Shown here one piece after another: positions 47,001 to 58,002 of a stretch of 64,000 nucleotides of DNA (position 1 is its first letter; every line of letters begins with the position of its first letter). This DNA is from Macrothele yani. Its lineage: Eukaryota > Arthropoda > Arachnida > Araneae > Macrothelidae. The notes beneath the pieces are model-generated. The model was not told the DNA's origin. It did not search any database and saw only the letters and a program-made list of their open reading frames with translations. Position numbers and translations under genes: made by a program. The stretch is from the NCBI GenBank assembly GCA_039090855.1, contig CM077001.1:120096922-120160921 (forward strand), written 5' to 3'.

Positions 47001-47199
47001 CAGCCGAAATTTTAGATTGGATTCCAAGGGACAGGAAAAGACCCAGAAGAAGACCACATGGGAGATGGGTGGATGAAATTCGAAAGTATGCAGGGGTGAC
47101 ATGGAGGAGACTGGCACAAGACAGACCGTTGTGGAGAAAACTTGGGGAGACCTTCATCCAGCAGTGGATTGATAATGGTTGACAATGATGATGATGATG
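44013..47199 (+). mobile_element. Full-length RTE-type LINE with 11-bp duplication
   Basis: A 3187-bp element with a roughly 210-bp 5' region (containing CCGCTTGGCCAGCGTGGTG), one long ORF, a very short 3' region and a GATGATGATGATGA tail, all typical of the RTE clade. Direct repeats ATATAGTACAT lie at 44002-44012 and 47200-47210. Intact ORF and perfect duplication point to recent insertion. It lies antisense to the carotenoid oxygenase gene in its largest intron. Confidence 0.92.
44222..47182 (+). CDS. RTE endonuclease-reverse transcriptase, intact ORF
   Basis: 986 codons without interruption, the usual length of an RTE polyprotein. The first part is an APE-type endonuclease that nicks the target: 'TYNGRSL', 'GLSEVRRKG', 'QTYAPT', 'MGDFNAKIG' and 'GSDHRLV' supply the Asn, Glu, Tyr, Asp/Asn and Asp-His residues. 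The reverse transcriptase follows: 'HKKGDIEDLGNYRPISLLS', 'QAGFRSGYSTIDHI', 'FIDYEKAFDSV' (first Asp), 'VRQGDTISPKLFNATLEGVF' and 'RFADDVVIF' (the FADD catalytic pair). The tail has the conserved WAGHTARR and GRWVDEIRKYAG blocks. The true start may be the first Met or the Met of MLTLATYNGRSL about 54 codons later. All visible catalytic residues are present, so the protein could be active. Confidence 0.92.
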   Translation: MTPQLKSWPSVSGSWNVPGQGSGQCDMKAEGAKNPRRTGLGCHLMLTLATYNGRSLSSDSRLLELEEELQRIKWDIVGLSEVRRKGEDLIELKSGHLFYYRGTDTGRTSGVGFIINKKLKDKVVEVESSSDRAARLVIQLSKRYQAQIIQTYAPTTSHPEEEIEEFYEEIRHLNNKGKQHLKIIMGDFNAKIGQRQQNETSVGKFGHGNRNQRGNTLVEFAEAEGFFILNSFFKKKPHRKWTWRHPNGTTSEIDFIMCNKKFVIEDCSVLNKFNTGSDHRLVRCKMYHNTKLERSKLIRQTKCFDITNLKKHHNTFKLELKNRFSALEGLTSEEVDISEVNRKVTKALMETATKLAGSKNKLHVNKLSGKTKMLMQKRREMRTTKEDVTSKVEYIELCKTVRKSITEDLRKFNCELVRKAIENNQSLKIAKGHLSKGRKQIMALRKEDGSVTRNRGEILTRVKDFYSKLYERDDTCTPDIMKDTSTRVPPVLPAEVAHAIKNMKRGKAPGEDGITVDIIQEASGEIETVLSQIFTRCLNEGKIPEDWNTATMILLHKKGDIEDLGNYRPISLLSVVYKIFTKVLSHRLKVTLDMAQPREQAGFRSGYSTIDHIHVLRELIERAREYEFPLCMAFIDYEKAFDSVKPSAVTMALKTCGIEDAYINIINNIYENASAKIRLFENTTHIKIGKGVRQGDTISPKLFNATLEGVFQSLSWENKGIKINGDYLTHLRFADDVVIFATSPSELQSMIQELADKSREVGLKMNFRKTKVMFNAFTRNEDLSIDGEKLEITDTYVYLGQQISSEGHIGKEINRRTKLAWRAFGRNSIIFKSNMPLCLKRKVFDQCILPVLTYGAETWTLTKRDIQRLQTTQSSMERCILGVTRRDKKRNSWIRKMTRVEDIMIRVKSLKWQWAGHTARRTDHRWTAEILDWIPRDRKRPRRRPHGRWVDEIRKYAGVTWRRLAQDRPLWRKLGETFIQQWIDNG

Positions 47200-47220
47200 A
47201 TATAGTACATATATAAAATT

Positions 47221-48403
47221 CGGGGTTGGCAGGTTTTTGACGCGTGATAGTATTTGCTGGTTTTAACCATGGTTTAAACCGTCACGTCAAAAACCGCAAA
47301 TACTGCATTTCTATATAAAAATACCTTTTTAAGATAACAAACATACATTGCATGTAATGTTTAAAATGTCAATAATAAGTGAATAATAAATATCTAATAT
47401 AGGATTGTTAAATAATGAAATTCTCGACTTTCTAAGTATTTATATATAAATAAGCAATATGTCAAAATTAATCTGTTAAACCATACAGTAAATTCAAGCA
47501 TATTATGAGTCAACTCATATTTTCTGGATAAAAATTTGTTTGTTTTAACATGGAATGTATTTTGTTAATCATACAATATAGCATTCCAAGTTTGTCTCCA
47601 CAACAAATCCAGGATTATCTTGTCACTTTAACTGTAACACAGTCAATTTGAAAATAAGACAGAAGTTCTAACATCCCGAGAAGGGATTCCAACTTTATTC
47701 ATCCATACGGGTGTTTGCCCGTGCTGATTGGGTACGAACCTGATGAAACGCTTCCCCTCCCCCTTCTTATTTTCAGTGAAACTGGAAGGAATAGGAATCA
47801 CTTGATTTGGTGGAAAGGAATGTCAAAATGTAATGGCTTTACAACTGAGTCTGCCTCTAAAATTGCTGAACTAGAAATGCTTTTGCTGTGCAGTCCTACA
47901 AGTTCAGCTTCAGTTGAAAGAGTATTTTCTAACCATGGAATAGTACACTCTAAGCTCGGGAATTGTTTAGGTGTCAACAAATGCGCAAAATTAGTTATGT
48001 GCTATCGGATGCTACGAGGTAAAAATGAACCAGACTACTAGTTCTGCTGCAATTCATTGGCAGTTGCATAATTTTAGATCAGTGATTCCGATTCTGTACA
48101 GATCAGAAATTTTAAAGAATAAAATTTTTTTCCACTTTTCTGCTCTTAATGATTGTAATAAAATAATAATTATAAAAATAAAGACTACATTGCAGTTTGA
48201 TTGAAGGTAAGTTTCTTATTGTTTAGTGTACCTATTAATGCTTGCAAATTGTTTCAAAGCATTAGTTATGAGTTTTGGACGGGTGCCAGTTTTTGACGGT
48301 TTAAACCAGTTTTTGACGATTTAAACAAATTTATGACTGTTTAAACATGTTTTTGACGGATTAAACCAACTTCAGATGCTTTTGACGTCAAAACTTAACC
48401 CTG
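47221..48403 (+). mobile_element. hAT element with transposase remnant
   Basis: The ends CGGGGTTGGCAGGTTTTTGA and, inverted, CAGGGTTAAGTTTTGACG are of the hAT type. Subterminal repeats of the word GTTTTTGACG occur at both ends. At 47715-48041 the plus strand encodes 'LLLCSPTSSASVERVFSNHG' and LVMCYRML, the hAT C-terminal dimerisation motif. The flanking 8 bases (ATAAAATT and ATATGTAT) match poorly, so the duplication has decayed or the borders are off by a few bases. Confidence 0.72.
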
Positions 48404-48690
48404 ATATGTATGTATGTATGAATTATTCTTATTGGGACTTCGTTTCCGAACTTTTAGGGGAAGAAGAAAATAGAAAGAATCCAAGGGACTTGAACTATTT
48501 TCCGCTTTACGCAGATGTATCCATGGAAAATATTGAAATGTAAACATTTCAATTTTTGTCACGCTAATAACAGATTCTACATAATTAGTGATTACTTAAG
48601 AGAATGTATTGTTCGTAGTACCTTAATCAACCACAATCTTTTATTTTTTAAATAATCTAACATTGACTGCTGTACGTTAACATTTACGAT

Positions 48691-49692
48691 GGTAAACGGT
48701 AAAAATACCCCCGGAGAAAATACCCCTGAAAACTGAAAAGCGGTAAAAAATACCCCCGGGAAAATACCCCCAGAACAAACGGTTCACTGTAAACTGCCAC
48801 ACAGGAACACTGATGTGTGGCAGTGTTCTGGTGTGGCAATTTACCGGCAACCCTGAAACACATCTTTCAGCAACTTGGCCACAAAAGTTCAAGGGGGGGG
48901 ATATAAAGATTGCCGTTTCTGGGCCTATATTGAGAACTGAATTGGGAACTCCATATGAATTTCGCAAAAACGTTCCATGTAAGCCAAACGAGAATTGTAC
49001 TTTAATTTAAAGAAATAAATTGCCGAGGATCCGAGGTACACTTGCTTAGGGGTGGCTCTACCCCAACTTCCGTTCATGGTCGTGTACAGAATCATTATAT
49101 AAAGCATGGTGCTAATGTTTACAGCTGTACGCCCATTTTAACATTTTGAGGAAAGCCCCACCCCCACCACCCACCCCCACCCACCCCGCGCCCACAAAGA
49201 TCGCGGACACCTCAAGGGGAACTTCGTGGATACACTTACAGGCTCGAGCGGCCCAGAAAACAATATTACGGAAGTTGGAGGTGGAGCCCATCCCCCCCCT
49301 AAGTGAACCTCGGATCCTCGGCAATTTATTTCTTCAAATTAAAGTGCAATTCTCGCTTGGCTTAAATGGAACGTTTTCGCGCAATTCGTTTGGAGTTCCC
49401 AATTCAATTCTCAATATAGGCCCAGAAACGGCAATCTTTATAGCCCCCCTTGAACTTTTGTGGCCAAGTTGCTGAAAGATGTGTGGCAGGGTTGCCGGTA
49501 AATTGCCACAACGGAACACTGCCACACATCAGTGTTCCAGTGTGGCTGTTTACAGTGAATCGTTTGTTCTGGGGGTATTTCATCCGGGGTATTTTTCCGC
49601 TTTTCAGTTTTCAGGGGTATTTTCTCCGGGGGTATTTTTACGCTTTTCAGTTTTCAGGGGTATTTTCTTCGAGGGTATTTTTACCTACATCT
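48691..49692. mobile_element. Mutator-like MITE with about 390-bp inverted repeats
   Basis: Arms of roughly 385-425 bp (48691-49075 and 49268-49692) are inverted copies that carry GGTAAAAATACCC(C/T)CG motifs at the tips and TTGCCGAGGATCCGAGGT further in. A 9-bp direct repeat ATTTACGAT lies at 48682-48690 and 49693-49701. Long inverted arms with a 9-bp duplication fit the Mutator superfamily. The spacer of about 190 bp has no ORF and contains a C-rich stretch near 49155-49190. Confidence 0.78.
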
Positions 49693-49701
49693 ATTTACGA
49701 T

Positions 49702-50474
49702 ATGATGCTCAGTAAGAGTACGTGCGCTGCTCATTAACTTAAGTAATTCAAGGTAACCTCGGAAAGTGCAAAATCGTGAATATCTTGAGTATTTTGCAAT
49801 GCTTGATGATCCAATTCGAAACTTTTCTCTGACGTCTCCCGCTTCACCACAAATTTTCTTTAACGAAATGTTGTACCTCTTTCAAAAACTCTCCAAGTGT
49901 GCTGTTGAAGCATTGAACTGTTTTCCAAATTTCTTTTGGATGCATCTCTTGTTTGCAGCGTAGGACCTGAAATCAGTAAATTTCTGACTCTAAAAAAACC
50001 TTATCAGACAATCTTATTCAATCGACTATCCCGGCCTCTTCATTTCTGGCTTTCAACATTTTTCTCTTCGCCAAGCTATATCTTTACTCCACTATTCTGT
50101 TATCTCGTCTTTTCGCTTTAAATGCCATGAATTTTTATTTTGCTGGCATTGAAATTCTCTGCCCAACGCTTAATATTCACACTTTCTCTTTCATGCTTTT
50201 CAATAATTTTAACTTTTGTATCCAAATAGAGAGAGTTTTTCTTTGGCGCCATGGTAAGAGGTAAGCGAACGAAGGCAACTCACAACAAGAAAAAGTTGTG
50301 AATGATCATCTCAATGAATAAATCTTAAGAGAATTAAATTAGAAAGTCTCGTTGGAATCTGTACGAAACAGCCAGCTGTGAAGACTTTGGTCCCGCGATT
50401 AACCTGAGTCACGTGCTTAACATGCCGAACAGTGGATGTGTTGCAGTTTGTGTTTGTGTAAACATGACAAAAGC
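49702..50474 (-). pseudogene. Possible pogo/Tigger-type transposase N-terminus
   Basis: At about 50252-50110 the minus strand reads MAPKKNSLYLDTKVKIIEKH, then 'VNIKRWAENFNASKIKIHGI'. This resembles the first helix-turn-helix of pogo/Tigger/CENP-B-like proteins (basic start, 'K(V/L)xIIxxxExG', 'AExFxxxKxxIxxI'). The rest is degenerate and no D-D-D block is seen. The call is tentative. Confidence 0.3.
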
Positions 50475-50655
50475 GCCGCCCCGGTGGCGGAGTGTTCTAA
50501 GCGCTGGCTCCTGATGAAGCATGGACGCTGTGTTTGTTTTACGGCCCTGACTCTCTCCCTTCCCTGGAACCAGTGACCCTAAATTAGGAACGGGCGACTG
50601 CTTACAGCACATTGAGTTGCTCGCAGTGGTTGCTAAACCTCCAATAAGAAAAACA
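50475..50655 (+). mobile_element. tRNA-derived SINE, family 1, B box deleted
   Basis: Head GCCGCCCCGGTGGCGGAGTG, then a deletion that removes the B box, then body and tail (CCTCCAATAAGAAAAAC). Without its internal promoter this copy cannot be a source. Possible duplication is AAAAGC on both sides. Confidence 0.85.
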
Positions 50656-52374
50656 TCTTAAAAGCAATCTCTCTCTGTTTAATTATGTTATCTGCAACTT
50701 CAAGCATATTTGTTCGGTGTGAATCCATCATTGCACTTTATCGTAGTTATATACTAGCGAAAGAAAAGGTTGATGGGAGTAACAACGACCATTTAACGAG
50801 AAATTCGATTAAACGGCTACTACTAAAGAATAAAATTTTAAAGATTTTTAACACTGAAAATATATTTTCAAAATGAAAAGCATCCAGCCTTTAGAATTTT
50901 AAAGTTCCAGATTGGACGGGATTTGGCGTGTTTTAGCTCCTTGAAAGCAGAAAACCCTTTTTCATCTTTCACAAAGAAAAAATATGCTGACCTTCGTGAT
51001 CTCTGGGGAAAATTAAAGGAAATTTCTATTCTTGAAAATATCCCACATACTGATAAACTTGAAGAATATCTACAAAGCTCTAAATTTAAAAAATCAAACA
51101 AAATTAGAAACTATACTGATCACACCAGTTGTAAAATCTATTTGAAAACAACAAATACAAAAAAAATTGGGAACAAGCATTTGCGATTTAAATTTTAAAA
51201 GCTTATACTGTAAATACTGTGGACTTGTAGAAACCACCGAACCCAGTTTTGTAGAATGCAACTTTGCAAAATATATTTGAGCATGTTTTAAAATTTACTT
51301 AAATTTAACAGAAGATTTAAATAATAATTAAATTCTGTATCATGTACCATTAAAATACAGTAATTTAAAAAATTATGTAATACACTATTTAATAGCCATA
51401 ACAAAATATAATCTTTGGAAAATAGAAACTTAATGTCTTACAACCAAAGATATCGAAATGCAGAACAGATAAAACTAGCAGTTAAATGTGATTTTTGACG
51501 AGTATTAAAATTTGAAACTAGGAAATATGGAGTAAATAAGACTTTTAAGAAATGGATGTCATTAAAGCCAATAGTTTACAGAAAAGGAAATAATATCCTC
51601 AATAAAATATTGGAATAAGATAATACAAATAATAAAAATTAATATAAAACTTAAATTTTAAAAGAGGATCCAAAAACAAACGTTTATAATGTGAATCTTT
51701 AATTTTCCTGTGGCAACTTTGTATTCAAATGTTTACTATCTTTCTAAATAATATTTTATTTCATATTTATTTTTTCCCTTTTTTAAAGAATTACTTAAAT
51801 GTGTGATTCTTTTTGGTGCTCCCTAAAGGGGTGATTCTAAATTAATTGTAAAAAACCTGTTCCGGGTGGTTATTCCTGGTCAGGCTCCCTTCCATAAAGT
51901 TGATGTGAAAGGCTGTATGGATTAATAATCAAAAATAATTATAACAAATTTTATGTGAATTTTTATTGGATCCATAAGAACTTAGATTTTGTAGTAGATG
52001 AGAAGTGGATTTCGGTTTCTGTTCTACTTTCTTTTAACCTGAAACCTTTTCTTTTTATATACATATGATAGTTTTATCTAAATAAATAAGTGGTTTAAAT
52101 TATTAAATGAGTAAATGTTATAAAAGAGTGTAAAAGTTGTATATAAATGTGAAATAGGAAAAAAATTCACAAAACCTCACCAATTCTTTATTGATCCCTC
52201 ATGGTCGGCTTTCAATAAAGTCAGGCATGAGAAAAAAATAAAGTAACAGACATTCGAAGCCAACCATCAGGAAATTTTCAATACAGGACAGCGAGCAAAT
52301 CATGAAGTAAACGTAAAAACTGATAAAAACTTTTCTTCTGCGTATCAGAAACAAAGCTACATTAGATTGATTCT
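50656..52374. other. AT-rich intron sequence, nothing recognised
   Basis: Long AT-rich stretch with short ORFs rich in Lys, Asn and Ile (for example 50923-51198) and no known motif. It could hold an old decayed repeat. Confidence 0.45.
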
Positions 52375-52378
52375 AAAG

Positions 52379-53171
52379 GATCAAATACGACAGAGGGGTA
52401 GACAAGTCAGAGAAGTAGGTGTGCAAGATTGAAAATGCTAGTCGACATAGCTGGGAGTACCTGGCTATGAAGTCACAACGAGCACTTCCAGGAAGAGAGA
52501 ACAAAGAGAAACTGAATTACATAACTTTAAACCTAGAGGATCACATACGACAGAGGGTACGGTACGCAGGTCAGAGAGGTACGAGTGCCAGATTAAAAGG
52601 AAGAGTCGACATAGATGGGAGTGTCTGACTATGACGTCACAACGAGACCTTCCATTGAGGAAGAACAAGGGCAAGAGAAACGACATCACATCATATTAAA
52701 CCTAGAGGATCAAATAGGACAGAGAGTAGACAGCTCAGAGAAACAGGAGTGCCAGATTGAAAGTTCGAATCGACATAAATGGGAGTGCCTGACTATGACG
52801 TCACAACGAGACCTTCCATTGAGGAAGAACAAGGGCAAGAGAAACGACATCACATCAGATTAAACCTAGAGGATCAAATAGGACAGAGAGTAGACAGCTC
52901 AGAGAAACAGGAGTGCCAGATTGAAAGTTCGAATCGACATAGAGGGGAGTGCCTGACTATGACGTCACAACGAGACCTTCCATTGAGGAAGAACAAGGGC
53001 AAGGCAAACGACATTACATCAGAGGATCAAATAGGACAGAGAGTAGACAGCTCAGAGAAGCAGGAGTTTCAAATTGAAAGTTCGAATCGACATAAATGGG
53101 AGTGCCTGACTATGACGTCACAACGAGCACTCCCATTGAGAAAGAACAAAGCCAAGAGAAACGACTTTGGC
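52379..53171. repeat. About 160-bp tandem repeat, five units
   Basis: Unit starts (GGATCAAATA...) at 52379, 52538, 52707, 52871 and 53023. Each unit contains CTGACTATGACGTCACAACG (the first has a changed version, TGAAGTCA), so several perfect TGACGTCA palindromes recur at a regular spacing. Confidence 0.9.
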
Positions 53172-53724
53172 AGATGTAAGATAAAACAAAGAAATTCTTT
53201 GATGTTATGGAAAAGTTTACTGACGAGAAGACAGCGACTGCAGAATGTCTGTTATTCGCGCCCGGCAGTAGATAAACCAAGAGCATTAAGCAGAAGAAAG
53301 CATGAATTTACTTCTTGAAGATCAAACAAAGGGGGGGGAGTAAGAAGTCAACAAATTATCGGATGTAATGACCACGCCTGTTGAATCCTTTCCGACACGA
53401 AAAAAAAAATACTTCGAAGGAGATTTTTAGAAAAACAACATTTAGCTAAAAGGAGAATGCATTTTCGCCATCAAGTGAAAACACTATTTTGAAAAATTAA
53501 GAAAAATGTGATACACAATGTGATACGGAAAGTATGGATTATAATGATTAAGAAATATGCGCAAAAGTTTTTGTCATTATGAGCTGCGTCTGACCGAAAA
53601 AGAATGTTTTCAATCGAGATTTCCAGAGCGCAAATATTGCTGCAGATACATCCGAAACAGAAACATACACTTACGTCTCCAGCGGCAAAACTATTCGTCA
53701 TTAAAAATTAGAAATTACGATATA
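53172..53724. other. Spacer with diverged repeat words
   Basis: AT-rich. The segment near 53585-53690 shares words with 22980-23110 (CTGACCGAAAAA, TTTCAATCG, AGCGGCAAAA), which suggests two members of an old unclassified repeat family. Confidence 0.4.
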
Positions 53725-55108
53725 CATTGCTGGCCACCCAAAATGCAACACCAAGAAGGAAGCATCCGATTGGCCTGAAATTCTCAGCATGCGTCGCCCG
53801 CGAGAGGACATCCAAACGATTAACATTGCAGGGCACATGCAAATCATGTGCGCCTGGCACGCCACCGAGAAGCACTATAAGAAGGGTGCACAGAAGGCGC
53901 GGTGTAAGTAGTGGAAGTGTGTTGTGCTGCCGGACCTGTGCGTGGGAAGCTTCCTGATGCCTCGTCACAGAATACGGCAGTCATTCCAGCACGTTTCGGA
54001 GTTCGACAGAAGACGAAAAGTGGCTTATCGCGACAGCGGTTTATCGTACCGAGACATCGGTGCCCGTGTGGGACGACATCCAGCCACAGTGAGGCGAGTA
54101 TGGATTCGGTGGGTGCAGGAGGGACGGACGAACCGACGTGAGCGCTTGCCGCAGCCGCGGCACACCACCGAACGACAGGACCGGCATGTTGTGCGGCGGG
54201 CATTGACGGCTCGCACCGCCACATCACGAACGTTAGCGCAGGAATTAGGGTGTGTTGCGCAACAACCTGTGTCACCACGTACCGTTCGACGTCGTCTGCA
54301 GGAGCAGGGACTTGTCGCATGGGGCCCATTGCTCCTATTACCATTAACGTTACACCACCGGCGAGTGCGGCGGCAGTGGGCCGTTGAACGCCGCGCCTGC
54401 ACTGCGGAATGGCGCGACATTGTTTTCTCCGACGAATACCGCTTCTGCCTGCAACACCACGATGGTTGGATCCGCGTGTGGCGGCACCGCGGCGAGAGAC
54501 TGTATGACGCCTGCATTATGCGTTATGGTTTGGGGCACAATTGGATATGACACCCGCACCCTTCTGGTACGCATCGCTGGTAAACTCAACAGCCACAGCA
54601 CCATCTCCGGCGTTTTGGAGCCTGTAGTCCTCCCTTACCTGCAGGACCTGCCAGCGCCCACGTTTCAACAGGACAATGCGCGCCCGCACGTGGCACGCAT
54701 TGTGCAACAATTCTTCACGGCCCACCAGGTGTCACTGTTGCAGTGGCCCGCCTGTTCTCCCGATATGTCGCCCATCGAACACGTCTGGTCGCTGATCGGC
54801 AACCGAGGTGCCCCGGCAAGCACCACCCGCGGCTACGCCTGATGAACTGTGGCAACGTGTGGAAGCAGCCTGGACCGACATACCCGAAGCCCACACCCAA
54901 AGCCTCTTTCGTTCGATACCGCGGCGTGTAGCGGCCGTTATTGCCAGCCATGTGGGCCGCACGAACTATTGATGTCTGCGTATTCCGCAAGTCGCACGGG
55001 CCTGTAAGCTCAATCGTTTCATCTTTGTATCTGTTGTTATGTGTCCAGTAAATCTGGCTTTGTTATCTCGTGTCCTTCTTGGTGTTGCATTTTGGGTGGC
55101 CAGCAGTG
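53725..55108 (+). mobile_element. Tc1-like element, family 3, both ends present
   Basis: 1384 bp with inverted ends CA(T/C)TGCTGGCCACCCAAAAT and TA at 53723-53724 and 55109-55110. It is the only family 3 copy here with both ends. The transposase starts near 53957 (MPRHRIRQSFQHVSEFDRRR). The triad is complete: FSDEYRFCL, FQQDNARPH and SPDMSPIEHVWS. A deletion of about 26 bp after 'YDACIM' (near 54520) and a second frameshift near 54810 destroy the frame. Confidence 0.9.
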
Positions 55109-55549
55109 TATATGAAAACATTTCTAACCATAAGTTCTGTCCGATTCAAAAAGATATTTTTTTTAGATCTGACTTTAAGAAACAAAGACATCGGGGAAAC
55201 TTTATATATGTTTACGGCTTCTAGTGGGAAAACTTTGCATTACTGGAAAAAGAAACGGTATCTAAACGGGTATTCGTTGCAAAAGGTAACAAAAGAAAAA
55301 AAAAGAATGTTTCCAGTCGGATACGATGAAGCAATGATATATAGAATAAAATGCATTTTGGATTCGATAGTATCTACACTTACGCCGTCTAAGAGTAAAG
55401 TTAATCCACGAAAAAGGACCAAAAGAAAGTATCATCATTTTCACGTTTCGAAAGGTCCAATGCAGAAACAATGTTCCAAATCGCAATGACATTTTGAGAG
55501 GTATGGTGTATACAAACAGATGGATGGATAAGCACCTCCATTTATTTAT
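55109..55549. other. Spacer with a short basic ORF of unknown nature
   Basis: An ORF at 55196-55489 reads MYVFG-like to 'GYDEAMIYRIKCILDSIVST' and a basic tail KVNPRKRTKRKYHHFHVSKG. No family was recognised; it may be chance. Confidence 0.25.
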
Positions 55550-55763
55550 TTTTTTCGATTGGAAGTTTACGACTGCCATGAGCAACTCAGTGGGCTATAA
55601 GCAGTAGCCCATCCGTAATTTTGGCCCAGCGGTGCCAGAGAAGGGAGAGAACCAACGCCATAAGACAAACCCAAAATCCATGCCTCACCGAAATTCGAAC
55701 CCGAACCCATCTTGGACGAATAATCAGAAGCCATCGCTTAGAGCACTACGCCACCGGGGCGGC
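55550..55763 (-). mobile_element. tRNA-derived SINE, family 1
   Basis: A diverged minus-strand copy with B box GGTTCGAATTTC, body and T-rich (A-tail) left end. With the plus-strand copy 110 bp to the right it forms a head-to-head pair. Confidence 0.85.
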
Positions 55764-55873
55764 TTTTTGTTTTTCAAACGACATGCTAAAAAACACAAGA
55801 TTGGAGACGAAGATATGCACTCTGTAACACGGAAATTGTAGCACCGAGAAAGGAGTAATTCGAAACACCTGAT

Positions 55874-56070
55874 GCCGCCCCGGTGGCGCAATGGTCAAAG
55901 TGCTGGTTTCTGGCCGTTCGTCCGAGATGGAGTCTAGGTTCAAATCCCGGTGAGGCATGGATGCTGTTTTTTTCCTTCCGCGGAACTAGTGGCCTGAAAT
56001 TAGGGACGTGCGACTGCTTATAGCCCATTGTGTTGCTCACGTTAGTCGTTAAACCCACAAAAAAAAAAAA
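55874..56070 (+). mobile_element. tRNA-derived SINE, family 1
   Basis: Head GCCGCCCCGGTGGCGCAATG, B box GGTTCAAATCCC, shortened body and an A-rich tail. It lies head-to-head with the copy at 55550-55763, which could form an RNA hairpin if both are transcribed. Confidence 0.87.
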
Positions 56071-56109
56071 GGCCTGGCCTGCGGATGAGTTGTGAAAAGA
56101 CATGAAAAT

Positions 56110-56811
56110 GATTAAAGTGCGTTACCCGAGCGGAAAGCCTCGGCTGCTATAAACACAGATGTAAAGAGCGTTGAGTTCCAAGCAATGCGCATGTGATGCA
56201 ATCAATAGGCTTCTCTCTCGCAAAAACCGACTTCAGAGCGCAAGGAGATTATCGAGAATACGAAGATGTCGCTTTCGAGACCAATATTAGCAACTCAGCG
56301 ACCTTGACAGAAGGCAGATTATTGACCTCCGAGAGGCAGGATGGTGGTGTAGTGGAACTTGTAGGGCTTGACAAGAGCACCGTGCAGCGATGTTGGTAAA
56401 ATTGGCTGCAGAAATTTTAGAATACTCGTCGAACTGGTGGTGGAGAACGGCGACGACTACACAACAGGAGGACAGTATTATCTGTCGGTAGGTTCATTTC
56501 GCACATGCTGCCAAGCCGGCCGACCATCCAAAGAGCTGTGGCTTCTTTTGATTGTCACCCTATCTAGCGTCGAACCAGAGCACGTAGAGTGGGAGATGAG
56601 GATTCGCTCTTATACTGATCATTGATTGCGTCGATTACCACTAACCGCTGCCCATCATCAACAGCGTCTGGAATGGACGGGCCACGCCTGAAAAACAATG
56701 ATATTAAATGGTCTTCAGCAATGAATCTCACTTCTTCTCGGAGACCGACGATTTACGCATCCACGTGCAGTGACGATGTGGCGAACGCCGTGAACCTCGA
56801 GCCATTATGAA
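56110..56811 (+). pseudogene. Decayed Tc1-like transposase
   Basis: Pieces in several plus-strand frames: ELVGLDKSTVQRCW (helix-turn-helix), RLPLTAAHHQQRLEW (the usual 'RLPLTxxHRxxRLxW') and, near 56730, a broken SDE.SLLLGDRRF segment for the first Asp motif. The later catalytic motifs are cut off by the hAT-like element that begins at 56812. Confidence 0.5.
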
Positions 56812-57460
56812 CTGAGATGGAAGCGGGTCAGTGGGTCAATGGAACGAGTATTTCTTGCGGGTCAAACGGGTCGGGTCAAGATGATGTTCACCAAATTTCG
56901 CCACTTGTTTTATTTTTGAAAACAGAAAAAAAAATTCAAAGGAAAATGCGCGTTGTGGAATTTTCTGCTCGATACTAGTGCCAGCGAAGTGAAAAATGAT
57001 TTGTCCTACAAAAACATTGTCGCCTCTCTCTTAAAATGGCGAAAATTTCCAGCGACCGACGATACGGAGCAGACGCTAGACTCATCTATACCATATAGTA
57101 AAACGATACTTCCTTTGCGTTTGTTTTCAGAGCGATTGTCCGGAGCAAGATACAGGCAAACGCCTATCGCCTGCTTTTCTGCTGATTCAGTCACTCACAC
57201 CCCGCGTGTCACATTGTAAGACTGAGAGTTACTTTTCACATCGTATCTTTTGCATTGAGCATTCAGAGGTTTTCGTTTGTCGTGCTAACATCCCGTTCCA
57301 TTGCATATCGTATCGAATCAATGCCTTGTTTGTTAATATGTATGAATTTAACATTAAGGAGACTGGAAAAGGCGTCGAGGCCAACAAAATACGCACTTGT
57401 TGAAAACTAAAAGGGGGAAGCGTGAACGCTGGAAGTTGTTTGTTCTCATTACGAAACCAG

Positions 57461-57660
57461 AATATGTTTCACAGCAACATCAATTTTCACGAGCTTCTGA
57501 ACAGTTGAAAGTTTCCAAAATGTGAATGTGGATTTCATGAGTGGTTCCTTCCTTCCGAGAGCAACGATGAAATCAACATTCACTTTTTATAAACTTTCAA
57601 CTCATCTCTAGAAGCTGGTGAAAATCTGTGTAGTTGTGAAACATATTCTGAAGCTTGATT
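57461..57660. repeat. About 95-bp imperfect inverted repeat
   Basis: The arms share AGAATATGTTTCACA, AGTTGAAAGTTT and GTGAATGT(T/G)GATTTCAT in opposite orientation around a short centre. A smaller hairpin with 21-23 bp arms (ACATTACGGGAATGTATA) lies at 57893-57949. Confidence 0.8.
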
Positions 57661-58002
57661 TGTTATCGAGAAAATAGAACAAAACTGAAATAAAGAAAAT
57701 AAATAATGAAAAGGAACAAACAACTAGTTAATTCAAAAATTTTGACTGAAGCGCCATCAGAATTAAATTGAACAGCCTTAGCATTACTGCGGAGGAACTT
57801 TTTGACCAGCAAATGCGTTTGAAAACATGTGTAAAAGAGTTAGGTTATGTGATGTACGACAGTTTCAAGACTTATGTATTCCAAATTATAAACAAATACA
57901 TTACGGGAATGTATATTTGAGTAAATTATACATTCCCGTAATACATTTGTATGGATTCGATATAACCTACGATACCTATTGCGGAGATACTTTTTGTATA
58001 TA

